NCBI RefSeq assembly: GCF_002091635.1 | Contig: NZ_BDAC01000002.1 | Span: forward strand, 62,001 to 126,000 | DNA from: Pseudomonas indica NBRC 103045 | GTDB taxonomy: Bacteria; Pseudomonadota; Gammaproteobacteria; Pseudomonadales; Pseudomonadaceae | Length of the DNA stretch: 64,000 bases | Direction of reading: 5' to 3' | In this document: one piece after another, positions 16,816 to 25,189 of the stretch | Layout: every line of letters starts with the position of its first letter | Numbering within the stretch: position 1 is the stretch's first letter | Position numbers and translations under genes: made by a program | Notes under the pieces: model-generated | Database searches by the model: none | Told to the model about the DNA's origin: nothing | The model's input: only the letters and a program-made list of their open reading frames with translations

Positions 16816-17481
16816 ATGCACGAACACGATTACGCACTCAGTCATGCTCAGACGGGACAGCTGGAAGTCAGCCGCGTCCTGCGCAATACCTATGGCCTGC
16901 TGGCCATGACCCTCGCCTTCAGCGGTCTGGTCGCGTATATGGCGCAACAGATGAACGCCCCGCGCCCCGGCTTCCTTGTGGTGCTCATCGGCTTCTATGG
17001 GTTGTTCTTCCTGACCGCCAAACTGCGCGACTCGGTGTGGGGCCTGGTTTCCACCTTCGCCCTGACCGGCTTCATGGGTTATACCCTGGGTCCGATCCTC
17101 AACCTCTACCTGAGCATGCCTAACGGTGGCGAGGTGGTCAGCTCTGCCCTGGCCATGACCGCCCTGGTGTTCTTCGGACTGTCGGCCTATGTGCTCACTA
17201 CCCGCAAGGACATGAGCTTCCTGGCCGGTTTTATCACCGCAGGCTTCTTCGTACTGCTCGGTGCCGTTCTGGTCAGTCTGTTCTTCCAGGTCAGCGGCCT
17301 GCAATTGGCAATCAGCGCAGGCTTCGTGCTGTTCTCCTCGGCATGCATCCTGTTCCAGACCAGCGCCATCATTCATGGCGGCGAACGCAACTACATCATG
17401 GCGACCATCAGCCTGTACGTTTCGATCTACAATCTGTTCGTCAGCCTGCTGCAGCTTCTGGGCGTTTTCAGCGACGACTGA
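16816..17481 (+). CDS. Bax inhibitor-1/YccA family membrane protein
   Basis: This 221-residue inner-membrane protein has seven hydrophobic segments, beginning after an N-terminal cytoplasmic stretch ending in VLRNTYGLLAMTLAFSGL. The TLGPILNLYLS motif and the C-terminal ISLYVSIYNLFVSLLQLLG with its aspartate-bearing tail (FSDD) match the BI-1 fold, a pH-sensitive Ca2+ leak family. YccA-type members interact with FtsH. The chosen ATG has CAGGAG nine bases upstream; a longer frame from 16774 lacks a site. Its terminator hairpin is split by an insertion sequence 36 bases after the stop. Confidence 0.92.
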   Translation: MHEHDYALSHAQTGQLEVSRVLRNTYGLLAMTLAFSGLVAYMAQQMNAPRPGFLVVLIGFYGLFFLTAKLRDSVWGLVSTFALTGFMGYTLGPILNLYLSMPNGGEVVSSALAMTALVFFGLSAYVLTTRKDMSFLAGFITAGFFVLLGAVLVSLFFQVSGLQLAISAGFVLFSSACILFQTSAIIHGGERNYIMATISLYVSIYNLFVSLLQLLGVFSDD

Positions 17482-17499
17482 AGTTCCGCTTATTGACCG

Positions 17500-17517
17500 A
17501 AAAGGCCCGCTCTGGCG
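17500..17517 (+). terminator. Left arm of a terminator hairpin split by the insertion sequence
   Basis: These bases pair with 18946-18962 on the far side of the insertion sequence: GGCG with CGCC at the tip, TC with GG-A continuing, a C:C mismatch, then GCCCG with CGGGC and an A-run with a T-run. Together they would form the bidirectional terminator expected between the convergent Bax-inhibitor and oxidoreductase genes. Confidence 0.7.
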
Positions 17518-17535
17518 TAATGCTGTTCACTTAAG
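17518..17535 (+). repeat. Left terminal inverted repeat of the IS
   Basis: The sequence TAATGCTGTTCACTTAAG is the exact reverse complement of the right end at 18925-18942. The internal CTTAAG resembles the ends of other IS4-group elements. Confidence 0.93.
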
Positions 17536-17568
17536 CATTTGAGCCCAGGCGGGGCTTCCTCGAAAATT

Positions 17569-17598
17569 CGATGCCAGGTCACTGGCATCGGATTTTTT
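17569..17598 (+). terminator. Hairpin and T-run directly before the transposase start
   Basis: A 9-bp perfect stem (17569-17577 with 17582-17590, loop GTCA) is followed by GA and six T, ending at the base before the ATG. It has the form of a rho-independent terminator and occupies the place of a ribosome site. It probably blocks transcription entering from outside, and may also hide the start codon, as in insulated transposons such as IS10 and IS50. Confidence 0.75.
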
Positions 17599-18933
17599 AT
17601 GTCTCTGCTGCAACAGCAACTGCTCGACTTAGGCGAACTGTTCAACTTCTCCGATCTGAGCGCCTTCACCCAAAACATCCCGATCGAGTGGGTGGCATCC
17701 GCGCTGGACCTGTCCGCCCAGGCCACCATACGGAGGCGGCGCTTGCCCAGCGACCAGGTACTCTGGCTGGTACTGGGCATGGCCTTGTTCCGCGACGAGC
17801 CGGTTCATGAGGTCGCACGACGCCTGAACATCTGCGCTCAGGGCCTGGCCTCTCTCGACCTGCTGGCCAGGAGCGGTGTCACCGAGGCGCGCAAACGGCT
17901 GGGTGCCGATCCGGTTGAGTGGCTGTTCCGCCAGACGGGTAACCAATGGGACTGCGAGCGCTATGACGGTGATACCTGGCAAGGGCTGCAGGTTTTGGCC
18001 GTGGATGGTGCGCTCCTGAGCACCCCGGATACTGCCGAACTCCGAGAGCATTTCGGCTCCGGCAATACCGCCACCGACCGTCAGACGCCCTTTCCCATGC
18101 TGAGGCTGGTGGCCTTGATGAACGTGCGCTCGCATCTGATTCTCGATGCCCAACTGAGTCCCTATCGACGCAGTGAAATGCGCCTGGCCAATGAGTTTTT
18201 GCAGCAGATTCCCAGCCGTTCGGTGACGCTATTCGATAAGGGCTTCTGGAGTGCCGGTTTACTGCTGAGCCTGGCCACGTCAGAGGAAGATCGGCACTGG
18301 CTGATTCCGGCCCGCAAGGCGCTGGTCAGCGAAGAAGTCGCTCGCTACGGCAAGGGCGACCGCCTGCTGCGTATGAAGGTGTCGGCTCAGGCCAGAAAGC
18401 GTAACCCCAACCTGCCAACGCACTGGGACGTGCGCGAGGTTAGCTACGAGGTAAAGGGCAAGATCAAAACCGTACTCACCTCGCTGCCTGTGGGCACTTA
18501 CAGCGCCAAGGCCATCGCCACGTTGTATCGGGAGCGCTGGGAGATCGAACTGGGCTTCAGGGATATCAAGAGTTCTCTGCAGCAAAATGCAATGACCCTA
18601 CGTAGCAAGGTAAAGGAACTGGTTTACCAGGAGGTCTGGGGCTTGTTGCTGGCCTACAACATTATCCGCCGGGAAGCCAGCCAGGCTGCCGTCGCCTTTG
18701 GCCGCTCTCCATGTGAGATCCGCTTCAAACCCGTAGCCCACTACATCGCCGTGCAGCTGATCGTAATGGCGGCGGCCAACCCGATTTCAGCAACCGGAAG
18801 ACGTTTGTCGGAGTTAAGGGCGGGAATCGGCGGGCTGTTTCTGGATCACCGCCCCAGGCCATCACGACCAAGGACGGTGAAGATTTCAAAGACCCGCTAT
18901 CCCGTGGATCGAAAGGCCGCTCCGCTTAAGTGA
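17599..18933 (+). CDS. IS4-family DDE transposase
   Basis: This 444-residue transposase has the first catalytic Asp in VLAVDGALLSTPDT and the second in SVTLFDKGFWSAG. The IS4 signature Y-(2)-R-(3)-E-(6)-K is exact in LYRERWEIELGFRDIK. An N-terminal DUF4372-like helical region precedes the catalytic core. No frameshift or stop interrupts the gene. The ATG at 17599 has no Shine-Dalgarno sequence because a hairpin with a T-run sits there. A TTG at 17539 in the same frame is an alternative but also lacks a site. Expression is therefore probably very low. Confidence 0.94.
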   Translation: MSLLQQQLLDLGELFNFSDLSAFTQNIPIEWVASALDLSAQATIRRRRLPSDQVLWLVLGMALFRDEPVHEVARRLNICAQGLASLDLLARSGVTEARKRLGADPVEWLFRQTGNQWDCERYDGDTWQGLQVLAVDGALLSTPDTAELREHFGSGNTATDRQTPFPMLRLVALMNVRSHLILDAQLSPYRRSEMRLANEFLQQIPSRSVTLFDKGFWSAGLLLSLATSEEDRHWLIPARKALVSEEVARYGKGDRLLRMKVSAQARKRNPNLPTHWDVREVSYEVKGKIKTVLTSLPVGTYSAKAIATLYRERWEIELGFRDIKSSLQQNAMTLRSKVKELVYQEVWGLLLAYNIIRREASQAAVAFGRSPCEIRFKPVAHYIAVQLIVMAAANPISATGRRLSELRAGIGGLFLDHRPRPSRPRTVKISKTRYPVDRKAAPLK

Positions 18934-18942
18934 ACAGCATTA
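18925..18942 (+). repeat. Right terminal inverted repeat of the IS
   Basis: The exact inverted copy of the left end at 17518-17535. It overlaps the last codons of the transposase, whose stop lies inside the repeat. Confidence 0.93.
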
Positions 18943-18945
18943 CGG

Positions 18946-18962
18946 CGCCAGGCCGGGCTTTT
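18946..18962 (-). terminator. Right arm of the split terminator hairpin
   Basis: The partner of 17500-17517. Before the insertion it would have ended the convergent oxidoreductase gene, whose stop lies 18 bases away on the minus strand. With about 1.4 kb now in the loop, the hairpin is unlikely to work in either direction. Confidence 0.65.
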
Positions 18963-18979
18963 CTGTTTTCACCTCCGAC

Positions 18980-19972
18980 TCAACCGAGGTTGACCAGCAC
19001 CCGGCCCACCAGCTTGCCGGCCAGTATCCGCTCGATCGCCTGGGGCAGATCGTCCAGACCGACCTCATGGACGAGCCGCTCCAGGTCGTTCAGCTTCCAC
19101 TGCACGGACAAGCGATCCCACATGGAAGCCTTGACCACCAGTGGCAGCTCCACCGAATCGACGCCCAGCAGATTCACACCCCGCAGGATGAACGGCAGCA
19201 CGCTGGCCTGGAAATTCGCGCCGGCGGTCAGGCCACAGCAGGCGGCACTCGCGCCGCGCTGCAACGATTTGACCACGTTGAACAAAATTTCCCCGCCCAC
19301 CGTATCCACCGCACCGGCCCATTGCTCCTTGAGCAGGGGCTTCTCCGTTCCCTCCTGCAGTGCGCTGCGCGACACGACCTGGCGGGCGCCCAGTTCGCGG
19401 AGGAAATCACCCTGCTCTTCCTTGCCGGTCGATGCGGCCACGTCGTAGCCCAGGCTGGCCAACAACGACACCGCGATGCTACCGACGCCCCCGGTCGCCC
19501 CGGTGACCAGCACCGGACCGGCCGCTGCGTTGAGGCCCGCCTGCTCCAGCTTGTCGACACAGAGCGCGGCGGTGAGGCCGGCGGTCCCCAGCAGCATGGA
19601 TTCACGCAGGCTGAGTCCTTTCGGACGTTTGATCACCCAGCCCGCCGGGACGCGGATGTATTGGCCGAATCCACCGGCGGTGTTCATGCCCAGGTCATAG
19701 CCGGTAACGATGACCTCATCGCCGGCGGCGAACTCGCCGACACTGGACTCGGCCACCACCCCGGCCGCATCGATGCCCGGCGTATGTGGGTAGCGCCGGG
19801 TCACCGCGCGGCTGCCGCTGGCGGACAGGGCGTCCTTGTAATTCAACGAGGAATACTGAACACGGATCAGCACGTCGCCGGCCGGCAGGTCGGTGGTGTC
19901 GCGCTCGACCACGCGCTGCTCGAAGGTACCATCCGCGCCTTCGCTGACCAGCAGTGCCTTGAACTTGCTCAT
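18980..19972 (-). CDS. YhdH/YhfP-family quinone oxidoreductase (acrylyl-CoA reductase-like)
   Basis: This 330-residue medium-chain dehydrogenase/reductase is NADPH-linked and lacks the zinc-ligand set of alcohol dehydrogenases. Visible are PGIDAAGVV, the Rossmann motif VLVTGATGGVGSIAVSLLA, STGKEEQGDFLRELGA and a terminal GRVLVNLG. YSSLNYKDALSASG is characteristic of the YhdH subgroup, which reduces acryloyl-CoA or quinone-like enones. The ATG at 19972 has a perfect AGGAGG five bases upstream; a GTG two codons earlier overlaps that site and was rejected. It follows sohB by nine bases, so the two share an operon. Confidence 0.92.
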   Translation of the reverse strand: MSKFKALLVSEGADGTFEQRVVERDTTDLPAGDVLIRVQYSSLNYKDALSASGSRAVTRRYPHTPGIDAAGVVAESSVGEFAAGDEVIVTGYDLGMNTAGGFGQYIRVPAGWVIKRPKGLSLRESMLLGTAGLTAALCVDKLEQAGLNAAAGPVLVTGATGGVGSIAVSLLASLGYDVAASTGKEEQGDFLRELGARQVVSRSALQEGTEKPLLKEQWAGAVDTVGGEILFNVVKSLQRGASAACCGLTAGANFQASVLPFILRGVNLLGVDSVELPLVVKASMWDRLSVQWKLNDLERLVHEVGLDDLPQAIERILAGKLVGRVLVNLG

Positions 19973-19981
19973 CGCCACCTC

Positions 19982-21007
19982 CTATTGCCAGAAACGTTGT
20001 TGGTTGAGTCGGCTCCACCAAGTCAGAACGACCCGGTCCAGCACGACGCTCGCGGCCAGCCCGACACGCTCCTGCAGGCTCTTCTTCTCTACGAAGTGAA
20101 GCTGGAACAACTCGGCATCGCGCGCCCGCTCGGCTAGGTATTCGTCGCTGGTCTTCAATTCGTCGACCAGTTGCTTGCCCAGTGCCGCTTGGCCCAGCCA
20201 GATCTCGCCGGTAGCGATTTCATCGATGGCCAGTTGTGGGCGGTAGCGAGCCACGAAGTTCTTGAACAGCTCGTGGGTGGTTTCCAGGTCTTCCTGGAAC
20301 TTCTCCCGCCCCTTCTCGGTGTTCTCGCCGAAGACGGTCAGGGTGCGCTTGTATTCGCCCGCCGTCAGCACTTCGAAATCGATATCGTGCTTCTTCAACA
20401 AGCGGTGCACGTTCGGCAACTGGGCCACCACACCGATGGACCCCAGGATGGCAAAGGGGGCGCTGAGAATCTTTTCGCCGATGCAGGCCATCATGTAGCC
20501 GCCGCTGGCCGCCACCTTGTCGACGCAGACCGTGAGAGGCACGCCGGCCTGGCGGATACGCACCAGTTGCGACGCAGCCAATCCGTAGCCGTGGACCATT
20601 CCGCCGCCGCTTTCCAGACGTAGCACCACTTCATCCTGGGGAGTGGCCATGGTCAGCAAGGCCGTGACCTCATGGCGCAGGTTTTCCACCGCCGAGGCAC
20701 GCAGGTCGCCGTCGAAATCCAGTACGAAAACCCGTGGCTTGTGCTCGCCGGACTTCTTCGCCTGTTTGGCCGCCTTGGCTTCGGCCTTGCGCGCCGCTTT
20801 GAGGCGGTCCTTGTCCAGCACACTCTGCTCGAGGCGCTCGCGCAAGCCTTTGTAGAAATCGTTCAGCTTGCTCACGTCCAGGTGGCCGGCACCTTTGCTG
20901 CGGTGCCTGCTGCGCAAGGCAGCGAACGCCGCCAGGATCACCAGGATGGCGACCACCAGGGTCACCGTCCTGGCCAGAAAACCCGCATATTCGGAAAAGA
21001 ACTCCAC
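19982..21007 (-). CDS. sohB: Protease SohB (S49 family)
   Basis: This 341-residue inner-membrane protease begins with a hydrophobic anchor (residues of about 12-31). A charged linker with an Ala/Lys-rich coiled-coil-like stretch (LKAARKAEAKAAKQAKK) follows, then the S49 domain. The nucleophile is the serine in KVAASGGYMMACIG. The general-base lysine of the family lies in AGEYKRTLTVFGE. GSIGVVAQLPNVHRLL is also typical. It is related to SppA signal-peptide peptidase but single-domain. The oxidoreductase gene follows immediately. Confidence 0.94.
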   Translation of the reverse strand: MEFFSEYAGFLARTVTLVVAILVILAAFAALRSRHRSKGAGHLDVSKLNDFYKGLRERLEQSVLDKDRLKAARKAEAKAAKQAKKSGEHKPRVFVLDFDGDLRASAVENLRHEVTALLTMATPQDEVVLRLESGGGMVHGYGLAASQLVRIRQAGVPLTVCVDKVAASGGYMMACIGEKILSAPFAILGSIGVVAQLPNVHRLLKKHDIDFEVLTAGEYKRTLTVFGENTEKGREKFQEDLETTHELFKNFVARYRPQLAIDEIATGEIWLGQAALGKQLVDELKTSDEYLAERARDAELFQLHFVEKKSLQERVGLAASVVLDRVVLTWWSRLNQQRFWQ

Positions 21008-21219
21008 TGCATCCCCCTCGTTGCTCTGTCACGCCCCAGACGGGACGGGTCCGTATCCGGGCAAGCATACCGACGCCACCCGCACCCGACCAGCGAACGA
21101 AGCACGGCGGTTACCCCACCGTTCGACCGGGATTCAAACAAGCGTATGTTTTTTCGTTGACAGGCCCTGCCTATCCTCATACCCTCGCGAAACTTTCTCA
21201 GACCGGGACAGCAGCGAAC

Positions 21220-21930
21220 GTGGGCAGCATCTACCTGATTCGACATGGCCAGGCCTCGTTCGGTGCCGACGACTATGACGTGCTGTCCCCCCTCGGCATC
21301 CGCCAGGCCGAAATACTCGGCCGCCACCTCGCCGAACTGGGTATCCGTTTCGATCGCTGCCTGAGCGGCGACCTGCGTCGCCAGCAGCACACCGGCCAGG
21401 GCGTGATCGGCCAGCTTCGCGAAGCCGGTCATTCCATCCCCGATATCGAAGTCGATTCCGCCTTCAACGAGTTCGAAGCCGACGAGGTGATCCGCGCCCA
21501 TTTGCCCGACCTCCTGAGCCTGGAACCCGACGCCCTGCATATCCTGCAGAACGCGGCACATCACCGCGCCGAATTCCAGCGCCTGTTCTCCCTGATCATT
21601 AGCCGCTGGGTTTCCGGCGAGCACGAAAAGGACGGCCTGGAAAGCTGGCAGTCCTTCCGTGAGCGCGTGGAAGGCGGCCTGGCCCGGATTCTGGCGCAGG
21701 CGGAGAAGAAAGACCGGATCGCCATCTTCACCTCCGGCGGCACCATCACCGCCCTGCTCCAATCGATCATCGGCGTGCCCGCGATCAAGGCATTCGAGCT
21801 CAACTGGCAGATCGTCAACACCTCGCTGAGCCTGCTGAAGTTCCGCGGCCACGAGGTGACCCTGGCTTCCTTCAACAGTCATGTGCACCTGGAGCTGTTG
21901 AAGGCCCCGGAACTCATCACTTTCCGCTGA
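21220..21930 (+). CDS. Histidine phosphatase (phosphoglycerate mutase-like) family protein
   Basis: This 236-residue protein carries the RHG motif in SIYLIRHGQASFGADDYDVL, the phospho-histidine centre of the branch-1 histidine phosphatases. The second histidine motif is less obvious, near FTSGGTITALLQ. The substrate is unknown; in other pseudomonads this gene sits between sohB and an SCP2 protein, as here. The GTG at 21220 (GTGGGCAGC) is preferred because the catalytic strand follows at once. The longer frame from a TTG at 21157 has no ribosome site. Confidence 0.85.
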   Translation: MGSIYLIRHGQASFGADDYDVLSPLGIRQAEILGRHLAELGIRFDRCLSGDLRRQQHTGQGVIGQLREAGHSIPDIEVDSAFNEFEADEVIRAHLPDLLSLEPDALHILQNAAHHRAEFQRLFSLIISRWVSGEHEKDGLESWQSFRERVEGGLARILAQAEKKDRIAIFTSGGTITALLQSIIGVPAIKAFELNWQIVNTSLSLLKFRGHEVTLASFNSHVHLELLKAPELITFR

Positions 21931-21992
21931 GTCCGGCCCCCGGCGGCCCGCAAAGCCGCGAGAAAAACCCGAAAACAAAGGAATAGAAAACC

Positions 21993-22307
21993 ATGACCAC
22001 CGTTGCTGACATCGTCCAAAACATGAAATCCAAGTTCAACGCCGGTGCCGCTGCTGGCTTGGACCTGGTATTCCAATTCAACATCGAAGACGGCGAGAAC
22101 CACTACCTGGTGGTCAAGGACGGTACCTGCGACGTCCACCAGGGCGACGCTCCGAACCCGAACGTCACCCTGATCATGGACAGCGAGACCCTGAAAGGCA
22201 TCACCAGCGGCGAAACCGACGGCATGCAAGCCTTCATGGCCGGCAAGCTGCGCGCCGAAGGCGACATGATGCTGGCGATGAAGCTCGGCGAGCTGTTCCC
22301 GGTCTAA
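21993..22307 (+). CDS. SCP2 sterol-binding domain protein
   Basis: This 104-residue protein is a single SCP2 domain: DLVFQFNIEDGENHYLVVKD, a PNVTLIMDSETL strand and the C-terminal GKLRAEGDMMLAMKLGELF helix. SCP2 domains bind acyl-CoA or other lipids. The following aminoglycoside-phosphotransferase-like and short-chain dehydrogenase genes are commonly linked to fatty acid oxidation, so a carrier role in lipid metabolism is plausible. A clear terminator follows it. Confidence 0.92.
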   Translation: MTTVADIVQNMKSKFNAGAAAGLDLVFQFNIEDGENHYLVVKDGTCDVHQGDAPNPNVTLIMDSETLKGITSGETDGMQAFMAGKLRAEGDMMLAMKLGELFPV

Positions 22308-22329
22308 GCTGGGTAAGCACCACCAAGAA

Positions 22330-22359
22330 AACCGGAGTCGATGACTCCGGTTTTTTTTT
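22330..22359 (+). terminator. Rho-independent terminator after the SCP2 gene
   Basis: A 10-bp perfect stem (22330-22339 with 22343-22352, loop GAT) runs into nine T residues. It ends the phosphatase-SCP2 unit and separates it from the downstream phosphotransferase gene. Confidence 0.93.
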
Positions 22360-22509
22360 GACCATGTCAGCCATGCGAGTCTAATCAGGCCTCGTGATCG
22401 AACGGCAACACGGCCGCCTATAACAGCCCGGGCGGCTTGTGAGGCTCAAGGCCGGCGCATTAGATTAGCCAATAGTCTCGGGGCTCCATCATAAGTAGAA
22501 GGGATAAGA

Positions 22510-23577
22510 ATGACGCTTGCAGATCAGACCACCCGTATCCGCGAAGGCGAAGAGCTCGACGCGAATGCCATTGATCGGTACCTCAAGGCCCATATCCCGG
22601 GCCTGGAAGGCACGCCCCGCATCAGCCAGTTCCCAGGTGGAGCCTCCAACCTGACCTACCTGCTGGAATACTCCGGCCGCGAACTGGTCCTGCGTCGCCC
22701 ACCGTTCGGCCACAAGGCCAAGTCCGCCCATGACATGGGCCGCGAGTTCCGCATCCTCAACCAACTCAACGCCGGCTTCCCCTACTGCCCGAAAGCCTAT
22801 GTGCACTGCACCGACGAATCGGTGATCGGGGCTGAGTTCTACGTGATGGAACGGGTCAACGGCATCATCCTGCGCGCCGACCTGCCGAAGGAACTCAACT
22901 TCGATGCCGACCAAACCCGCGCCCTGTGCAAGAGCTTCATCGACAAGTTCGTCGAGCTGCACAATGTCGATTACAACGCCTGCGGCCTGGGCGACCTGGG
23001 CAAGCCGGAAGGCTATGTGCAGCGCCAGATCGCCGGCTGGAGCGATCGCTACGAGAAGGCCATGACCCCTGATGCCCCCGCCTGGGAGCCGGTCAAGGCC
23101 TGGCTGAAGGAAAAGATGCCCGCCGATCACCACAAACCCGGCATCGTCCATAACGACTACCGCTTCGATAACGTCATCCTCGATCCGCACAACCCGATGC
23201 AGATCATCGGCGTGCTCGACTGGGAGATGACCACCATCGGCGATCCGCTGATGGACCTGGGCAACACCCTGGCCTACTGGATCGAGGCCGCCGACCCGGC
23301 CCCCGTGCAACTGATGCGGCGCCAGCCGAGCAATGCCCCCGGCATGCTGACTCGCCAGGAGTTCGTCGACTACTACGCCGAGCGCGCCGGTATCGAGATC
23401 AAGAGCTTCGACTTCTACTACACCTACGGCCTGTTCCGCCTGGCCGGCATCGTGCAGCAGATCTACTACCGCTACTTCCACGGCCAGACCCAGGACAAAC
23501 GCTTCGCGCAGTTCGTTCACATGAACAAGCTGCTGGAAAGTATGTCGCTGCAGGTCATCGACAAATCGACGCTGTAA
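22510..23577 (+). CDS. Phosphotransferase family protein (APH fold, ACAD10-like)
   Basis: This 355-residue protein has an aminoglycoside-phosphotransferase kinase fold. Residues include FPGGASNLTYLLEY (nucleotide loop), the Lys-like ELVLRRPPFGHK strand, the catalytic loop GIVHNDYRFDNVIL and the metal motif GVLDWEMTTIGDPLMDLG. It resembles the kinase domain of ACAD10/FadE36-type proteins that phosphorylate 4-hydroxyacyl-CoAs, not resistance enzymes. An AGAAGGGATAAG site precedes the ATG. The SDR gene follows after 36 bases, supporting an acyl-CoA or hydroxy-acid catabolic pair. Confidence 0.9.
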   Translation: MTLADQTTRIREGEELDANAIDRYLKAHIPGLEGTPRISQFPGGASNLTYLLEYSGRELVLRRPPFGHKAKSAHDMGREFRILNQLNAGFPYCPKAYVHCTDESVIGAEFYVMERVNGIILRADLPKELNFDADQTRALCKSFIDKFVELHNVDYNACGLGDLGKPEGYVQRQIAGWSDRYEKAMTPDAPAWEPVKAWLKEKMPADHHKPGIVHNDYRFDNVILDPHNPMQIIGVLDWEMTTIGDPLMDLGNTLAYWIEAADPAPVQLMRRQPSNAPGMLTRQEFVDYYAERAGIEIKSFDFYYTYGLFRLAGIVQQIYYRYFHGQTQDKRFAQFVHMNKLLESMSLQVIDKSTL

Positions 23578-23613
23578 TCCGGCTCATCACGGTTTCATAA
23601 GAAGGGGAACCCC

Positions 23614-24381
23614 ATGTCCAAGACCCAACTGTTCGACCTCGACGGCAAGATCGCTTTCGTCTCCGGAGCCAGCCGCGGCATCGGCGAAGCCATCGCCAGG
23701 CTGCTGGCCCAGCAAGGCGCCCACGTGATCGTCTCCAGCCGCAAGATCGAAGGCTGCCAGGCTGTCGCCGACGCCATCGTTGCCGAGGGTGGCAAGGCCA
23801 CCGCGGTGGCCTGCCACATCGGCGAGATGGAGCAGATCCAGCAGGTCTTCGCGCAGATTCGCGAGCAGTTCGGCCGCCTCGACATTCTGGTCAACAACGC
23901 CGCCACCAACCCGCAGTTCTGCAACGTGCTGGACACCGACCTGGGGGCTTTCCAGAAGACCGTGGACGTGAACATTCGCGGCTATTTCTTCATGTCCGTC
24001 GAGGCCGGCAAGCTGATGCGCGAGCACGGCGGCGGCAGCATCATCAACGTGGCCTCCATCAATGGCGTGTCGCCGGGCGAATTCCAGGGCATCTACTCGG
24101 TGACCAAAGCCGCAGTGATCAATATGACCAAAGTGTTCGCCAAGGAATGCGCGCAGTTCGGCATCCGCTGCAATGCCCTGCTGCCGGGCCTGACCGACAC
24201 CAAGTTCGCCTCTGCCCTGGTGAAGAACGACAGCATCCGCAACATGGCGCTGCAGCGCATCCCGCTCAAGCGCGTAGCCGACCCGAGCGAAATGGCCGGC
24301 GCCGTGCTCTACCTCGCCAGCGAAGCCTCCAGCTACACCACCGGCGTCGCCCTGAACGTGGATGGCGGGTTCCTCTCGTAA
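23614..24381 (+). CDS. Short-chain dehydrogenase/reductase
   Basis: This 255-residue classical SDR has the cofactor motif VSGASRGIGEAIA, the NNA motif in LVNNAATNP, the catalytic serine in NVASINGVS and the YSVTK active-site pair. The Arg-rich loop after the second strand (SSRKIEG) suggests NADP(H). The C-terminal TGVALNVDGGFLS is usual. It is downstream of the phosphotransferase in an apparent two-gene unit ending at a strong terminator. The substrate is not deducible. Confidence 0.95.
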   Translation: MSKTQLFDLDGKIAFVSGASRGIGEAIARLLAQQGAHVIVSSRKIEGCQAVADAIVAEGGKATAVACHIGEMEQIQQVFAQIREQFGRLDILVNNAATNPQFCNVLDTDLGAFQKTVDVNIRGYFFMSVEAGKLMREHGGGSIINVASINGVSPGEFQGIYSVTKAAVINMTKVFAKECAQFGIRCNALLPGLTDTKFASALVKNDSIRNMALQRIPLKRVADPSEMAGAVLYLASEASSYTTGVALNVDGGFLS

Positions 24382-24397
24382 TCGCCGGGTACGGACG

Positions 24398-24425
24398 AAA
24401 AAAGGGAGCCTGGCTCCCTTTTTTC
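24398..24425. terminator. Bidirectional rho-independent terminator
   Basis: A stem of AAAAAAGGGAGCC with GGCTCCCTTTTTT around a single T lies between the convergent SDR gene and the minus-strand membrane protein gene. A-tract and T-tract flank both sides, so it can serve either strand. Confidence 0.9.
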
Positions 24426-24440
24426 ATTTCGGCGGACAGC

Positions 24441-25091
24441 TCACTGCCAGTCTTTCAGTGCCTGGGTGGCCGCCTGGTTCATCGGTTGAGCGAGCAAGCC
24501 GGTGGGCGACAGGCTCACGGTGAAGGCCGCACCGTCGGCCACCGGCAGGTAGGTCACCCGCTGCGCTTCGGGCTTGAACAGGAACAGGTCACGCTGATTC
24601 AGCCGCAGCCAGCGCCAGAGGTCGACGCCATACGGGCTCTGCGCCAACTCCACCTGGGTATGCTGCGCCAGCTCCTGCTGCTCGATGGCCAGGAAACGCC
24701 CAGAGAGCCGCTCCAGCCGATAACCGGGCTGCAACCCGATCAGATCGGCGAGCCCGATCCAGCGCAGCAAGCGGACATCCAGTTGCCAGAGATCGCCCTC
24801 CAGCGTGACCTGCCGCTCTTCGCCGCTTTCCAGCAAGGTCACCCGATAACGTTGCTCGGATTCCGCCTTGAAGCTGATCGTCACCACCGGCTTGCCGTCC
24901 GGCAGCGGCGAATAGGCCGTCAGGTCCTTGGCCACCAGGCCGAGGAGCACCGCCAGGCCGAGAAAAGCCAACCCGCAGGTACCGCGCAGCCAGCCGAGGA
25001 ACCAATGACGATTGAACAGAATGCGGGCGGCGACCAGTGTCACCAGCAGCGCCAGCAGCGCTGTCGCCCAAGCCAGACCGTCATACTGCAT
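24441..25091 (-). CDS. Conserved two-helix membrane protein of unknown function
   Basis: This 216-residue protein has two N-terminal membrane helices (about residues 5-25 and 35-58). A soluble domain of about 150 residues follows, probably periplasmic, with beta-rich content (VVTISFKAESEQRYRVTLLE and GYRLERLSGRFLAI). I recognise no catalytic motif. Similar pseudomonad proteins are sometimes labelled multidrug transporter, but two helices do not support that. The ATG at 25091 follows AGAAGGAATGG. The gene is divergent from a TauE/SafE exporter, with 98 bases between them. Confidence 0.8.
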   Translation of the reverse strand: MQYDGLAWATALLALLVTLVAARILFNRHWFLGWLRGTCGLAFLGLAVLLGLVAKDLTAYSPLPDGKPVVTISFKAESEQRYRVTLLESGEERQVTLEGDLWQLDVRLLRWIGLADLIGLQPGYRLERLSGRFLAIEQQELAQHTQVELAQSPYGVDLWRWLRLNQRDLFLFKPEAQRVTYLPVADGAAFTVSLSPTGLLAQPMNQAATQALKDWQ

Positions 25092-25189
25092 GGAGCCATT
25101 CCTTCTGCATAAAAATGGCGGCATTATGCGCAGCTGCTCTGCTTCCGGCCAGCCGGAACGCCACACAATCGGACACAAGTCGACTTTTT

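Larger units (their letters stand above)
17518..18943 (+). mobile_element. IS4-family insertion sequence, apparently intact
   Basis: The element is about 1.43 kb with one transposase gene and 18-base perfect terminal inverted repeats (17518-17535 and 18925-18942); the match extends to 20 bases if one flanking base pair on each side beyond 17517/18943 is counted. The flanks share GGCG at 17514-17517 and 18944-18947, a possible 4-base target duplication. That is shorter than the 9-13 bases usual for IS4-family elements, so the exact ends are uncertain. The insertion falls in the tip of a terminator hairpin between two convergent genes, so no coding gene was broken. Nothing suggests transposase decay. 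Confidence 0.93.

Noticed and set aside
22510-23577. Phosphotransferase gene as an aminoglycoside resistance gene
   Set aside because: The neighbours (SCP2, SDR) and the sequence type fit acyl-CoA-linked kinases of the ACAD10 kind, not resistance enzymes.
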